From the NCBI GenBank assembly GCA_013365365.1, contig JABVXU010000219.1, forward strand, positions 1-64,000: a DNA stretch of 64,000 nucleotides, written 5' to 3'. The notes under the pieces were generated by a model. That model was not told where the DNA came from and searched no databases. It saw only the letters and a list, made by a program, of their open reading frames with translations. Of the stretch, positions 13,501-25,752 are shown piece after piece (positions within the stretch are counted from its first letter, which is position 1; every line of letters starts with the position of its first letter). Position numbers and translations under genes: made by a program. This stretch comes from Cruorifilaria tuberocauda. Its lineage: Eukaryota > Nematoda > Chromadorea > Rhabditida > Onchocercidae.

Positions 13501-14192
13501 AGAATCACGTGTTTGCGTTGCGTGTGATACGGACGGTTTAACAATTTCGGGGCTAATTGTTGCACGTTACTTATCACTTTCCACTCGATGCACTTATGAA
13601 GATGCAATTAAAGCTGTCAAAATTTCTCATGAATCATTTTTTCCACTTCCATATGCTCAACGTGATTTCCTCAATGCCGAATTTGAGGTATTTTAACTTT
13701 TTCGCTTTCTTTTTTTTACATAAATTCATGATTGATATTTTTGATAAAACGGTGATAATAAGTGATAAGATAGATTAATACTCTTTCAGTATATTTTCTA
13801 TATATTTTCTTTTTTTCATATTCATGTATAAAGTATAATCATTATCGACTATCAGTATCTTATCACTTATCACATATTTTTCTTTTGATAATTTTTATTT
13901 TCATTATTCTATTATCGTTATTTATCGTTATTTAACTTATCCGATAATAGAATAGCGATTATTTATTGTAATATTGTTTATGATTTTTCTTTTAGCATTG
14001 AACAGCTTTTTGAAATTCCGCGAAGTCGATTTTAACTTGAGAGTATCGTAGGTTTTTAAAAGTTAAATTTAACATTTTTAGGATGAAGAAGCTGATCAAT
14101 TCGAACTTCAAGCACCATCATCTGATTCTAAGAAAAATTTCGATCGTTGCATGCTTCAAAATTGCATTCGCGTTTATGGAACCTCATTGTAA
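10554..14192 (+). CDS. Dual-specificity-phosphatase-like (probable pseudophosphatase), 5' incomplete
   Basis: Six exons, 10554-10730, 10823-10945, 11907-12107, 12684-12846, 13503-13687 and 14082-14192, join in one frame for 319 residues to a TAA. The first visible exon opens with a Lys codon behind an acceptor, so the initiator is missing. The N-terminal third (IKREVCRSLANE, HLIGVAYHLYKQQLE) is not recognised. From the third exon on, the layout resembles a dual-specificity phosphatase: VLQDLYIASLRS, a strand DCLVVYSEF, a helix before the loop, the loop VCVACDTDGLTIS, then LIVARYLSL, EDAIKAVK and FPLPYAQRDFL. The active-site signature HC-x5-R is not intact: His is Ala, the spacing differs and no Arg follows. 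I infer a catalytically dead, STYX-like protein; this rests on eye alignment only. Introns contain large tandem duplications. Confidence 0.55.
11236..11880. repeat. Tandem duplication, period about 320 bases, inside an intron
   Basis: Two long copies, about 11236-11558 and 11559-11880, share TCAGAAAATCTTATCAAAGT through to TTAATATCTGAATACAGTAA with few differences. Two shorter diverged pieces of the same unit precede them at about 11060-11230. All lie in the 961-base intron of the phosphatase-like gene. Confidence 0.85.
12150..12512. repeat. Tandem duplication, period about 182 bases, inside an intron
   Basis: AAACTTCTGTTCTGTTTTAT starts at about 12150 and again at about 12332, and both copies run on through TATGATACGATATAAGACTG. 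Nearly identical, so recent. Confidence 0.88.
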
Positions 14193-15635
14193 AAGTAAGC
14201 ATTTGATTGTTTAAGTGAAAAAAAGAAAACAAATTTTGTAACTTTCATCCAGTTAGGTTACTTTTCTGTAACTTTTTATAACTCGTAACTAAAAAAAAAC
14301 TTTCTTTCCAAATCTAAAATTCTATAAAATCTTCAGATGTTTCTCATTAATAAATTTGGAATATAAAAGTTTTAATAAGTTTATTTGAAATGGAAAATTA
14401 CATTTGCAATATGTCCCGTCATTTGCGTAATCTCAATAATTATCGGTATCAGAAATGATAGTGTACATTTAGGTTATGTGTTAATAGTAGCTTGAATGGA
14501 ATGATCAATCGAAAATCCAATCAATCAATCAATTACGATCATCAATTTGATATCAGCATTGCTAAGAGATAGTTTAAGATACTTTTATCATTGATTTTTT
14601 CCACTTATCACTAATTGCTATCTTTTCTTTTTTTTTGCTCTCGAAGATATTTTCCTTGTATTTTGAAGGAACGTGAAAGATTTTATCATATCGTTTATCC
14701 TCACGTTTTTCCGTGTAATCTATAAATGTGAAAATCGTTTTTTTCATTGTAATAAAGCAATTTTTATGCTTTTTTTTTCTCTGAAACTTTTTCTTCTTTT
14801 AAATTTTAAATGACTTTTATAATTTCATAATTGAAATATCATTTTAAATTGTTTCAATTGTCAACGATCGCTTTGAAAGATTGCAAATGTTATGAAGAGA
14901 TAGAGAGAGAGAGTAAGGAATAAAAATTTATAAATTTATTACTTTATTTAAGTCATTTTTAATGCTATCATAATCACTGAAATTTAAAATAATTTCTTAA
15001 AAAATTAATTTTAAATTTAAAAAAATTACTAAAAATTCATTTAATTACCGTTCAAAATTCAATAATAATGATCATTCTTAATCAATTAAAACTTAAAATA
15101 GTTTCTTAAAGCGGAAAAAATTTTCGAACAATTTTATCATGCACAGGAAAAATCCTAAAAATGAATTACTTTCTCATTTTTTCTTAAATCAAAAATTAAA
15201 TCTTTCTGAAAAAAAAACTTTTATGCTGTCAAAAATGTTTTTAGTGAAAAACAAAAAGGAAAGGTAAAAAAGGTTAAGAAAAAGTTAAATTTTTGATTAG
15301 AATTGAATTGAGTTATATTTTACAAAATTAATTAGTTATTTAGTTAGTTAATTAGTTAATTAATTAATTAGTTAATTAGTAATTTTTTATGAAATTTTAT
15401 ACTGAATACTAAATTAGTAACTTTATTAACTAAAAACAATAATACTCTAAAGTGACAGATAAAAGAGTTGAATACAAAATTAGTAAGTTAATTTTTTTTT
15501 AATTAGTAAATTAGTAAGTAAATTAGTAATTTGTAATTTATTGAAAACAACAATGCTAAGATAACATAACAGGTTATACTTATTCAATTAAACATTAATA
15601 AAAAAAAAAAAATACACCTTTGATCATTATTGATT
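14193..15635. other. Convergent intergenic region
   Basis: Between the stop of the phosphatase-like gene (+) and the stop of ift-81 (-). It is strongly A/T-biased with a short GA tract near 14899-14913 and TTAGTTAATTAG-type simple repeats near 15330-15380. It should hold both 3' UTRs. No gene seen. Confidence 0.6.
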
Positions 15636-18600
15636 CTACATTCCATTCTTGCTTTCACCTTCTGCTAATTGTAATTTAAGCTGAAAAATTTTCATCAACG
15701 ATCGCCACATTGCTACCTGTGCAGTTGCTTCCTCAACTGTTAATCCATTTTCTTGATTTGATTGTTGCAAAACTTCCAATTCTTTATTGACACGGCTAAT
15801 TTCCTTCTAGATATTAATATACTTTGAATAATTAGAAGTAGAAGTATTAGTTATTTATTTATTATTGTCTTATAGAACTTTAAATTCTTTACTTAAAAGA
15901 AAAGTAGAATTTAATTAAATTATGACTAAGCTGAAAATTTTTCATCAATAATCGTCACATTGTTACCTGAGTTTTACAAATGCAAGAAAAAAGTTTTCAT
16001 CAATTGTTACCTGAGTTTTACAAATGCAAGAAAAAAGTTTTCATCAATTGTTACCTGAGTTTTACAAATACAAAAAAAAGAACAACAATCACTACTTGTA
16101 AAACTTTAATCACAATGCTCAAATATTTTCATTCTTCATTAACAAACCTCAATTTGATTAATTAGCATTGATCCATCTTTCCTTAATTTCTCCGAAATAG
16201 TTTTCATGATCTTAAGTTCAATATCTGCACGAAAAATTTTCCGCTTCTTCGTAATCATTTCATCTTCCATATCTTTAACATTCTAAAACAAAAAAAAAAA
16301 GAAAGTTAGAAGAAAGTCTTACTTATTAAATACTTAACATTTAAAGTTTAATGATAAGAAATAGATTTTTGAGAAGGTTTGATTTGAAGAAATGATAAGA
16401 GATGTGATAAGGAAATACCTTTTCAACTTTCACAAAAGCACTCTCGAAATTTGCTTCAGACTTTTCATAATTTTGTTTCTTCAGATTAAAGCGTTCCGTG
16501 GAATCCTTAATAAATGAAAATGTACTTTAGATGATTTGAATATTATTGAACAAACTGAAAGAAGCTTAATAAATTATTCTATTGAATTATTTTATTTAAG
16601 ATTTATTCTTAAAATTAAATTGCTGATAATTTTCTTGTATAAGTGATAATTCTGGATAACAAATAATACTGCTTATCATAATTAACTATCAATGTGATAA
16701 GAAATCATTGAAAGTAAGGAAAACTATCGTTATGATAAGAAGTCATTTAAAGTAAGCTCAAATTATTGATATGACAAGGAGTATTTAAAGTAAGTTCAAC
16801 TATCAATATTATAATGAGTCGTTTAAAGTAAGTTCATCTATTGATATGATAAGGAATCAATGGAAGTTAGCACAATTTTATTGATCTGATAAGGAATCAT
16901 TTAAAGTAAGCTCAACTATCGATATGATAAGGAATCACCTAAAGTAAGCTCAATTATCAATGTGATAAGGAATCATTTAATGATAAGGAATTATCTATCT
17001 GAAAGATTAATATGATAAGGTATGATAATATGATGACCTATAAATTGATTCTATAAACCTAAAATAAATTCCAAAAAAAAAAGAGATAAAGTAATATTAC
17101 AGCAAAATGCTTATTTAATTCACTATTCGACTCTTTCAAACCATCAATTGTCGTTCGTTTTAAATCCATTTGTAGATTTAATTCGCTTATCATATCACAT
17201 AATTTTTTCATATCATTTGTTTCCGGTTTGTTACTTTCTAATGATTTCTTTCCATCATCTTTTACACAGTGTATTTCAATTATTCGTCCACCATTTTTTT
17301 CCGGAAAAAATTGAACAAACTTTGAAAGATTAATATGATAAGGAATCATTTAATGATAAGGAATTATCTATCTGAAAGATTAATATGATAAGGAAACATT
17401 TAATGATAAGGAATTATATATGTGAAAGATTAATATGATAAGGAATCATTTAATGATAAGGAATTATCTATCTAAAAGTGAGCTACCTGAAAAGAATGAT
17501 AAGAAAAGCAAAACAGAAATTAAAATAATAATTAATGAAACTTTTGATTATCGAAGAAATACCACAAATAGCTAAAAATAGAATACTTTATGAAGTTAAA
17601 TATAATTCAAAATTATTAGCTAACTATTTTTTGTATAAGTTCGTTCCATTGATTGCTAAGTATTTCGACTGTATGTGATAGTACAACGTGTTCATTATTC
17701 AAATTACTTATTTCAGCCTGCTTTCGCTTGTAATCTGATGTTTTAGTTCGAAGCTTATTGACGTAATTCTTGAACTGTAAATCTTAAAATTACAATAGCG
17801 AAAGAAAAAAAAAACAAACAAACTAATCTTTTAGAAAAATAACTCTGAAAAATGCAATCTTTAAAATAGCATAGCTCTTATTAGCCACGATAATATTTTA
17901 TAGTATACACTTTATGGTATATATAGATTTCATATCAGTTAAAATTATTAAATCTTTAAAATAAAGTTTTTAATTAAATTTAATTTAGATTGCATAAATA
18001 CTATCATTACAGCTATCTTTCCATTCATTTTACTGTTACTTTTATGTTTCAATTTTATCAGATAAAAAAAAAACTACAACTTCTAAAAATGATAAATGAT
18101 AAAAGAAATGATAGTAAAAATGATATAAGAAATGATAAGAAAAATGATTAAAAAGAAAATCAATTTAAAATTTTCGTAAATATTTGAGAGTTGTTTAGCT
18201 TTTAGCTACTCAGAGTAAAATTCGTAATCAATATCAAATATCAAAATCAAAATCAAAATTAGATCAAATAACAAGTAAAACCTGTGTAGTTGTAATCACA
18301 AAATCTGTTCCACCTTTTTCTCGTAAATTACTTTTCTTCGTTTCCACCTGATTTGTGATATTTTGCAATTCCAAACTGCAAAAAAAAAAGAGAGGCTATT
18401 CATGAAATTTTTAAAACTTGCAAAACTCTCTCAATAATATTTAGTAATAAATAAAATGGATTAAAATTGCAATATAAATAAATTTCGATTATTCATTACT
18501 CATTACTCATTGATAATGTTGATACTATCACTTATGTTATAAGTAAAATCCGATTACTCATCACTTAATGATAATAACTATCAACTTAGTGATAACTATC

Positions 18601-21600
18601 AAACAGAAATTTCATAGAGTTAAATCATACGATCATTCAATTTTCAACAAATTCAGAAAAGATGAAAGAAACAAACAAAAGCTAATAACTTATCTAATTT
18701 TATGTATAAATTTAATTTACAGTAAATACCGTGCTTCCTGTAATTTTTCAATCAATATTGTCTTCCTCTTATAAATAGATGATGCTTGATGACGATAAAT
18801 TGATAGCTTATCTGTATTTTCATCTTTACGATCACGCTCATTTACCAATTCCATAATTTCTTGATTTTTTTCCTCAATCTTAAAAAAAATTCAATCAAGA
18901 AGATCGATATTTGATATTTCAGTAATTTCAACAATTCAAGAAGATCGATATTTGCATATTTCAATAATTTCAACAATTCAAGAAGATCGATATTTGGATA
19001 TTTCATTAATTTCAACAATTCAAAAAGATCGATATTTGATATTTCAGTAATTTCAACAATTCAAGAAGATCGATATTTGGATATTTCAGTAATTTCAAAA
19101 AAAGAAAAAAAAATTTAAAAATTCACTTTTCGTTGCAATTCACTGATATCATTTTTATCAATCGAAGCAATATCAACCACTTTCTTCAAATCATTAACAA
19201 TTGCTTTTTTTGTTTCAATTTCTTTTGGTAATTTTTCATTAACCATATAACGATTCGTCTCTATTTCTTCCTGCAATTTTTTTTTTCTTTTAAAATATAC
19301 TTTAACTGATAATTATGCTGATCAGTCAAAAAGTATACTTTTATACTTTATCATTTGAAATTGAAAAAATTGTTCATTACATTTACACTAACTGATATGT
19401 TAATAGTATTAGGAATATTAGGATATAACAATATTAGGATATTACACAATATAGTGCGAAGTTAAATCTCAAATTATATCATTAGAAGGAATTCAAAAGA
19501 ATATCTTATCAGTTTTACGGTATCACTAGCATTATCAGTTTAACAAGAATGATTTTATATTATCATTTTATCAATTCTAATCTATTATCACTTTAACAGT
19601 AATGAATATCAATCGTTCAAAATATTTCTATCTAACGACAAATTTCTCGATCATTTGCAATCGAAAATTATTTGTTAGCTTAACTTGTATTAACTTATAA
19701 GTGATTCTTTTCCTTCTCTTCTTTTATAATTAAATTGCTAAATCGCTTATGTAACATTGTTTTACATGAAATAAGTTTTTACCTTGAATAAACCTTAAAT
19801 ATAAAGGTAATTAACCTTTAAAGCTTTCATGCTCTTTCTTGGATCAACATTTTCACCAGCTACTTTTACTTCCTCAAGTGAAATATTTAAACGTTGTAGC
19901 TTCTGATCATTGAATAACATCTGAAATACGGAATGCTACCACTTATTAATTATTTCTGCATAAATTTAAAATCAATTTTTATCAAACATATATATCATTA
20001 ATTCCTTCCCAATCGATATCAGTATATCAGTAAATGAATTGAACAAATTGATTGATTTAGAAATTATAATCATCTTATCAGTTAAAAATTATCATCGAAT
20101 AAAATCAATAATTTCTTCTCAGTCAATATCAGTATATCAATGAATGAAATATGAAAATGAATTTATCAAATCGATTGATTGCAAAATTATAATATCTTAT
20201 CAATTAAAAAAATCATTAGTGAATAAATTTCACAAATAACCTTATCAATTATAATTATCTTATCAATTTATTATCACCTTATCAATTAAAAAATTATTAA
20301 TGAATAAATTATCAATAACTTCGTTTACCAAATTTTTTTGCTCCAATCTAAGATGTCCAATTTTTTCCAAACGTTCATTTTCCATTCGACATTTTTCCGC
20401 TAATTTTAGCAAACGTTCAATATTTTCGATACCATGAAGTTTACGTTCAATTTTATCAATTCGTTTACTCAATTGCTCTTTCTCAGCTTTCATCGAATTT
20501 AAATCAGCTTTTATATTCTCCATCATTAATGTATCTTTACGAGCTTCTATAACTTGCGAATGTACTTCCTAAAAGACAATTAAAAACAAAAAAAGAAAAC
20601 TTTATTTCAATAGTCTTTTTTCTCTATCCCAGTAATTTACTTTAGTATAGAAATTTTTAATTCTGAATATTCTTTACTTATTTTTAATAATTTACTTTAG
20701 TATGTTTCCACAGACTTTTCTCTTAATCTTAATAACTTACTTTAGTATAATTCAATAGGTTTTTTCTTGATCTTCATAATTTACTTAAGTACATTTCAAT
20801 AGGTTATTTTCTTATTCTTAATAATTTACTTTAATATGTTTCCACAGACTTTTCTCTTAATCTTAATAACTTACATTAGTACAATTTATTAGGTTTTTTC
20901 TTGATCTTAATAATTTACTTTTGTACAAAAATTTTTATTTCTGAATATTTTTTACGTATTATTAATAATTTATTTTCTGTTAGTTTCTCAATTTTCCCCG
21001 AAAATTTTTATTTTACTGTAGCAATTTTCATTTATGAATTTTTTTTTTGCAAAATTTTTCTACAAACAATGATTAGTTAATTTTAAAAAACGAAAAAATT
21101 TGATAATAATTTTGGTTTAGCTAAATTGCTTACTTTGAATTCATCCATTAAAGTTGAAATTTGATTTGATAATTCAACTAACTCAGGATCTTGAAATGCA
21201 CCTATAAATGATAAACGATCAATTCAATAATGACAATAATAGCAACAGTAATAGTGATAACAGCAATTAATGATAATGACAGTGATAAATAATAGTAATA
21301 AATAATGGTAATAAAAATAGCAATAATAGTAGTGACAAAAGTAATGATGACAATGATGATAATAACAACAGTAATCATAATAATTAATGATAATGACTAG
21401 TAATAACGATAATAAATAAATAAATAAATAAATAGGTTAATTAATTTAATTAATTAATTAGTTAATTAATTGATAATAAATAATAATAATAATAGTATTT
21501 ATTTATTTAATTTAAACTTATTTAGTAATATTTATAATAACAATGATAACAATAATTATAATTATAATAATAATTATAATTTTGGCTATAATTACAATTA

Positions 21601-22206
21601 TAATTACAACAATCGCAATAATAATAATAGTAATATTGATAATAATAATATATTTTTTTGATTTAAAAAATTCAAATAAATTGTTTTTCATAAAATTCCA
21701 TAAAGTTGAAAGGTTGAAAAGAAAATGAAAAACCTGGGACATCAATTTTTGTGAGATATTTAGCTAAATATGTTCTTTCTTTTAGCATATCGACATTTTT
21801 AAAAATCCATTCTAATATTGGATAAATCACCGTTTTCTCTCCTTCCACAATATTACATCGCCATTGTTGTCTAATCACAATTAACTATTAGCTATTACTT
21901 TACTTTACTTGATAATGATGTTTAAAAGTTAAAAGTTTATATGAATTACTGATCTTACAGTTTTTCGATATCATTTGGTGGACGATATTTGAGGATACGT
22001 AACGAATTGAATATACGAAATGCTGTAACATCAGCGCTTTCTTCACGAATATCAATTGCATCTAATCCTTCGATCCATAATAATACATCACTTAGAATTT
22101 GTAATAATCGTTCATTTGATATCATATCAAAGCTAATCAAATTTAAATTCATCTTAAATGGTTCATCATTTAAACCATCAACAATCGTTTGTAATTCAAT
22201 TGCCAT
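15636..22206 (-). CDS. ift-81: Intraflagellar transport protein 81 (13 exons, complete)
   Basis: IFT81 is a core IFT-B subunit that pairs with IFT74 to carry tubulin and other cargo along cilia; in worms cilia occur on sensory neurons. Exons on the minus strand, 5' to 3': 22206-21959, 21870-21734, 21201-21134, 20568-20320, 19920-19816, 19270-19127, 18878-18730, 18375-18282, 17774-17625, 17319-17101, 16505-16419, 16282-16148, 15806-15636. All phases agree and give 651 residues, close to the vertebrate protein. The N-terminal calponin-homology-like domain is clear (LNDEPFKMNLNLISFD, LQILSDVL, DIREE, then VIYPILEWI and LAKYL), and long coiled coils follow, with family landmarks NRYMVNEKLPKEIE, LSIYRHQASSI and FKNYVNKLR. 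A splice acceptor lies 6 bases before the ATG, which suggests spliced-leader addition. Confidence 0.95.
16690..17480. repeat. ift-81: GATAA-rich degenerate tandem repeats in ift-81 introns
   Basis: Many imperfect units of the form TGATAAGGAATCATTTAA with AGTAAGCTCAA spacers at about 16700-17040, and a second, tidier set (TTAATATGATAAGGAATCAT and relatives) at 17326-17475. They flank the exon at 17101-17319 on both sides. Confidence 0.8.
18895..19100. repeat. ~60-base tandem repeat in an ift-81 intron
   Basis: Three to four units, each containing TCAAGAAGATCGATATTTG and ATATTTCAGTAATTTCAACA, between the exons at 18730-18878 and 19127-19270. The units contain many TTTCAG-like strings on the plus strand, but the gene runs on the minus strand. 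Confidence 0.85.
20635..20965. repeat. Degenerate ~60-base repeats in an ift-81 intron
   Basis: Repeated TCTTAATCTTAATAACTTAC and TTTAGTA strings, five or so copies with substitutions, between the exons at 20320-20568 and 21134-21201. Confidence 0.7.
21240..21650. repeat. Trinucleotide-rich (AAT/AAC) low-complexity tract
   Basis: Runs of AAT, AAC, GATAAT and TAAT in an ift-81 intron. They create open frames full of Asn on one strand and Ile on the other that are not genes. Confidence 0.85.
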
Positions 22207-22595
22207 CGTTACCTGAAGAGTTAATTACTGTAAAATTATGCAAATGATATGAAAAAGCATTTGGAGGAGAAGAAAATTCAATTATATAGAAATCGATTAA
22301 TTATTTAAAAAGATATCAAAAGTTTGATAAGTTCAAGTTTGCAATTTTCTTTAATTTGAATTAATTAAAATACTCCTCACTAATATGATCTCTTAAGCTT
22401 ACTTAGGTAATCAAATGAAATTTCCATTACTTTTTTGATTTATTTTAGTATTAAACGAAGTTTCTCTTACTGGTGTAAAAAAAAAAATTGATTATCAGTT
22501 CCTGATAATCACTAATAGAAAGAAAAGTTTATCAATAATAGAAAGGTCAATTTTAGTATATTTCAAATCTATTTATATAATATGTCCATTTATCG

Positions 22596-23020
22596 ATTAC
22601 GGACTTTTAAATTATATGTAAAATTTGAGAATCCAGATCTATATCACTTACGTGACTTCAAAATTTACATTTCAAAAATTACGTGACTTTAAAATCACTT
22701 ACGTACAAAAAATTAGTCCAATTTTTGATATGTACCAAAATGCTATCAACATAACTTATGTAGAGAGAAGTGAGAAAAAAATACGTGTAAACATGACGTC
22801 TATACGTTTAGAAATATTAACAATCACGGACTTTTCAATTATACGTAATATTATGCGTAAAATTTGAGAATCTAGACTTATATCAGTTACGTGATCTCAA
22901 ACTTTAAAAAAGTAGTTCAATTTTTGGCACATATTAAAATGCTATCAATGTAGAAGAAAAGTAGAAAAAAATACGCGTAAATATAACGTCTGTACGTTTA
23001 AAAATACACGTAGTACAAAT
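22596..23020. repeat. Diverged direct repeat rich in ACGT
   Basis: Copy 1 begins near 22596 (ATTACGGACTTTTAAATTAT) and copy 2 near 22826 (ATCACGGACTTTTCAATTAT); both continue through a GAGAATC(C/T)AGA segment to a segment with CTATACGTTTA or CTGTACGTTTA. Identity is moderate with several short gaps. Confidence 0.75.
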
Positions 23021-23095
23021 GTAATAAATTAAAAAGAAGAAAGATGAAAACGAAAGAAATGATCATTTAGCTTAAGACTTAAGCTCCAACGCATT

Positions 23096-23109
23096 GTTAC
23101 CATAGTGAT
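23096..23109 (-). promoter_or_regulatory. ift-81: Candidate X-box (DAF-19/RFX site) upstream of ift-81
   Basis: Read on the minus strand, the orientation of ift-81, the 14 bases are ATCACTATGGTAAC. They fit the C. elegans X-box consensus RTHNYYWTRRNRAC at every position. RFX-type DAF-19 drives ciliary genes, IFT subunits included, through this site. The distance to the ATG is about 890 bases, longer than the 50-250 usual in C. elegans. A 17-base perfect palindrome lies 10 bases away. Confidence 0.6.
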
Positions 23110-24923
23110 GCATGATAAATTTACTTTTATTACTTTAATACTGTTCAATTAAGTTAATATTGTTCAGTCTAATCGTTCTAAAAGTTTACCTTTACTAATG
23201 TAAAGGCTTCAACTAATAAATAAACTAATTAATATATGAAATCTAACTAATTAATATATCATTAAAGTTACTTAGTAAATCTAACATTAAAAGTCTTCAG
23301 TTCAAACGCTCAAAATAAATTAATTAATTTAATTATTAATTAATCAACTTAATTATTATAAAAAAATTCTTCGGGAAAAAAATAGTAAAAAACAAAAACA
23401 ATTTTACGAAAAATAAATTTATATCCATATAATTTGATTAAATAATTTAGTTTAATAATTAACAGAAAGCATCATTGATATTGATAAAAATCATTGATCA
23501 AAAAAATAAACTTAATTAAGATAAATTAACTTTCCTTCGGGCTAAAGATTATTCATGAAATCAGTTAATTAGGAATTTTGTAAATGAGATAAAATAGGAA
23601 ATATAAAGCGGAAGTTATCGACAAGGATAAACGATTGAGATTTATATATTGCATTCTTGGGCCTTCATTAATGTAAGTTATCAGGAAGTGGCATTATCGA
23701 AGTTATCATTTTTGGGAATTATCAGGTTGTTAAAGTTTAAATGAAATTATCAAATATGGATTTATTGTGATCAGGAATTGATTTTACCTTATATGATTTC
23801 ACTGAGTTAAGTTTGTCCAAAGGTTTCCAATGGAAAGTTGAAATATTGGAAAAGCTTTTATCTGGCTGTTTTTTTAGTTGATTTCATCTTTTCTTTGATT
23901 TATCTGATGAACGATGTTGAATTGATTAAATAGAAAGCTTTATTTTATTTCTTATAACATGTAGTGAAATTTTCAAATTTCGCGAATTCACTGATAATTT
24001 TCGTTTTATTTCCAATTTATCTTAATCTGCATTGAAAAAAAAACGAATTTTATACTTTAAACTAAATTATTAGGTATTTATAGTTTGAGGATAAAGTATT
24101 GAAATGAATATAATATCGCTATCAAAGCATGTTGTAAATATAAAATTTATTCGTTTTCCATGCACTATGATATGATAGCGCATGAAAATATGCTAATAAA
24201 CTATGCTAAGTTGCGCAGACTCATGTAAAGTTTGAAGGAATAGTTGAAGATTTCTTTTCAGAAGATTGTGGAATTTGGTCGTTCATATTGATAAATTCTT
24301 CATATTTATTTTTTAGAAAATCGAAGAAAATTACTTAAGTTATCCTTAATTGGTTCAATATATTTGTTAGAAATATGCTTTGTCTACTACTCTTCTAATA
24401 AGTCACAATTAAAGAAAAAAGTGTAATGCAACAGTTTTTGGCTGTTATCTTTAAATTGAAATTATTTTTAGGTATTTTTAATAGAAAATGCTACTGAAAT
24501 TCAAAAATATTAGACAATACACAATAATAAAATTATTTCATTTATCTGGGATGTAACTAAATAGAAATGTAAAGCTGAAAGTAACAATATTTGCAACAAC
24601 GGGGAACTTTTTAGTTCGACTTTTTAATATCCTGATTTTACTCCAAAGCTTTTTCTTCAAGATATTCCCTAAAATCTTAGTTCTCAATGATTCTAATAAA
24701 TTTTGAAGGATTTTGCTATTTCTTCATTTGTATTTCATTTCATTCGTTGGATTGATTGGGTTGTTTCGATTTTTATATGTTTTTAAAAGCTTATAAAAGA
24801 ATTTGATGCTTGCTTAAAGCCAATAGAGATAAAACGTTTTTTAGATTGTTTCAGTAAATCGATTTGATATGGCTTGGTTTTATCAATAACAGTTGATTAC
24901 CATATGTGACATATTTTTTACAG

Positions 24924-25752
24924 ATGACTTCTTTAACTGATAACGGCTATCGATACACAAGACTAGATAATTCACCTTCTTCTTCAGCAGGATTTTTTGC
25001 TGACACCTTACAAAAGCAGCAAGTATATTTACGAATTCTTCACCAAAAACTTTTTTGATCTTGATAAAAGAGAAGTTTCAAAATGTGAAATGTGTAAAAT
25101 CATTGTGATAAGTATTCGTAATTTCTTTTTGAAATCCTTTGATATCCTTTTATTTTACGTATATGATAGTGAATTATTTTTGTTCCTAATACTAGCTCGC
25201 CAATAATAATATGAGTAGTATTTTTAGACAATATTGACTGATCAGGACAGAGATCTGGAAAAGGTGGGTGATTCGGTGCAATTGCTGAAAAATATGAGCA
25301 GTCGCATTGGAACGGAACTCGAAGAACAATCAATGTAATTTTCTTTCTTTCCGATAATGGCTGCTATCTGTAACAAAATATATTTTCAATTTTTTAATTT
25401 TAGCATGTTGGATGATTTGAGTACAGATATGGAACGGACAGGAATGAAGATGGATGAAATGATGAAAAAAATTGCTAAAGTAACCAATATGAACGATGGT
25501 ACGTTTTAATTTCTTAATTTTTAATGCAAAATTTTTGAATAGTGAAGAGCATATGTATTGCACGCTTTACTGTTTATTTCTCCAGTCAAAGAATTTATTA
25601 TAAGAATAATTAATTAAATTATTTAGAAGGATCGCAAGAATTGGGCTAGATTGCATTGAATTCTGAGAATTTCAGATAAGAGACAGTGGATGGCGATTTT
25701 TATATTGTCCATAATATTGTTCTTTATTGTTATTTTGTTTATATTGCTGTAG
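24924..25752 (+). CDS. syx-6: Short syntaxin 6-type Qc-SNARE (4 exons)
   Basis: Exons 24924-25022, 25228-25334, 25404-25498 and 25676-25752 give 125 residues. A short polar head (TDNGYRYTRLD, matching the region before the SNARE motif in syntaxin 6) leads into DRDLEKVGDSV, LLKNMSSRIGTELEEQSIML with the zero-layer Gln, and MKKIAKVTNMND. It ends in DKRQWMAIF plus a hydrophobic tail anchor. Syntaxin 6 works in fusion at the trans-Golgi and endosomes. The usual N-terminal Habc bundle is absent: the ATG follows TTTTTTACAG directly, as for a spliced-leader acceptor, and no upstream exons were seen. The pofut-1 acceptor lies about 480 bases after the stop. Confidence 0.85.

Larger units (their letters stand above)
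22207..24923. other. Divergent promoter region, ift-81 / syx-6
   Basis: 2.7 kb between two genes transcribed away from each other. It contains two diverged ~200-base repeats rich in TACGT/ACGTA (22596-22825 and 22826-23020), a 17-base palindrome (23069-23085), the X-box match (23096-23109), and AT-rich DNA to the syx-6 acceptor. I searched the second half for the N-terminal Habc part of a full-length syntaxin 6 and found none. Confidence 0.6.

Noticed and set aside
21470..21745. Asn-rich and Ile-rich frames
   Set aside because: Translations of AAT/AAC simple sequence in an ift-81 intron.
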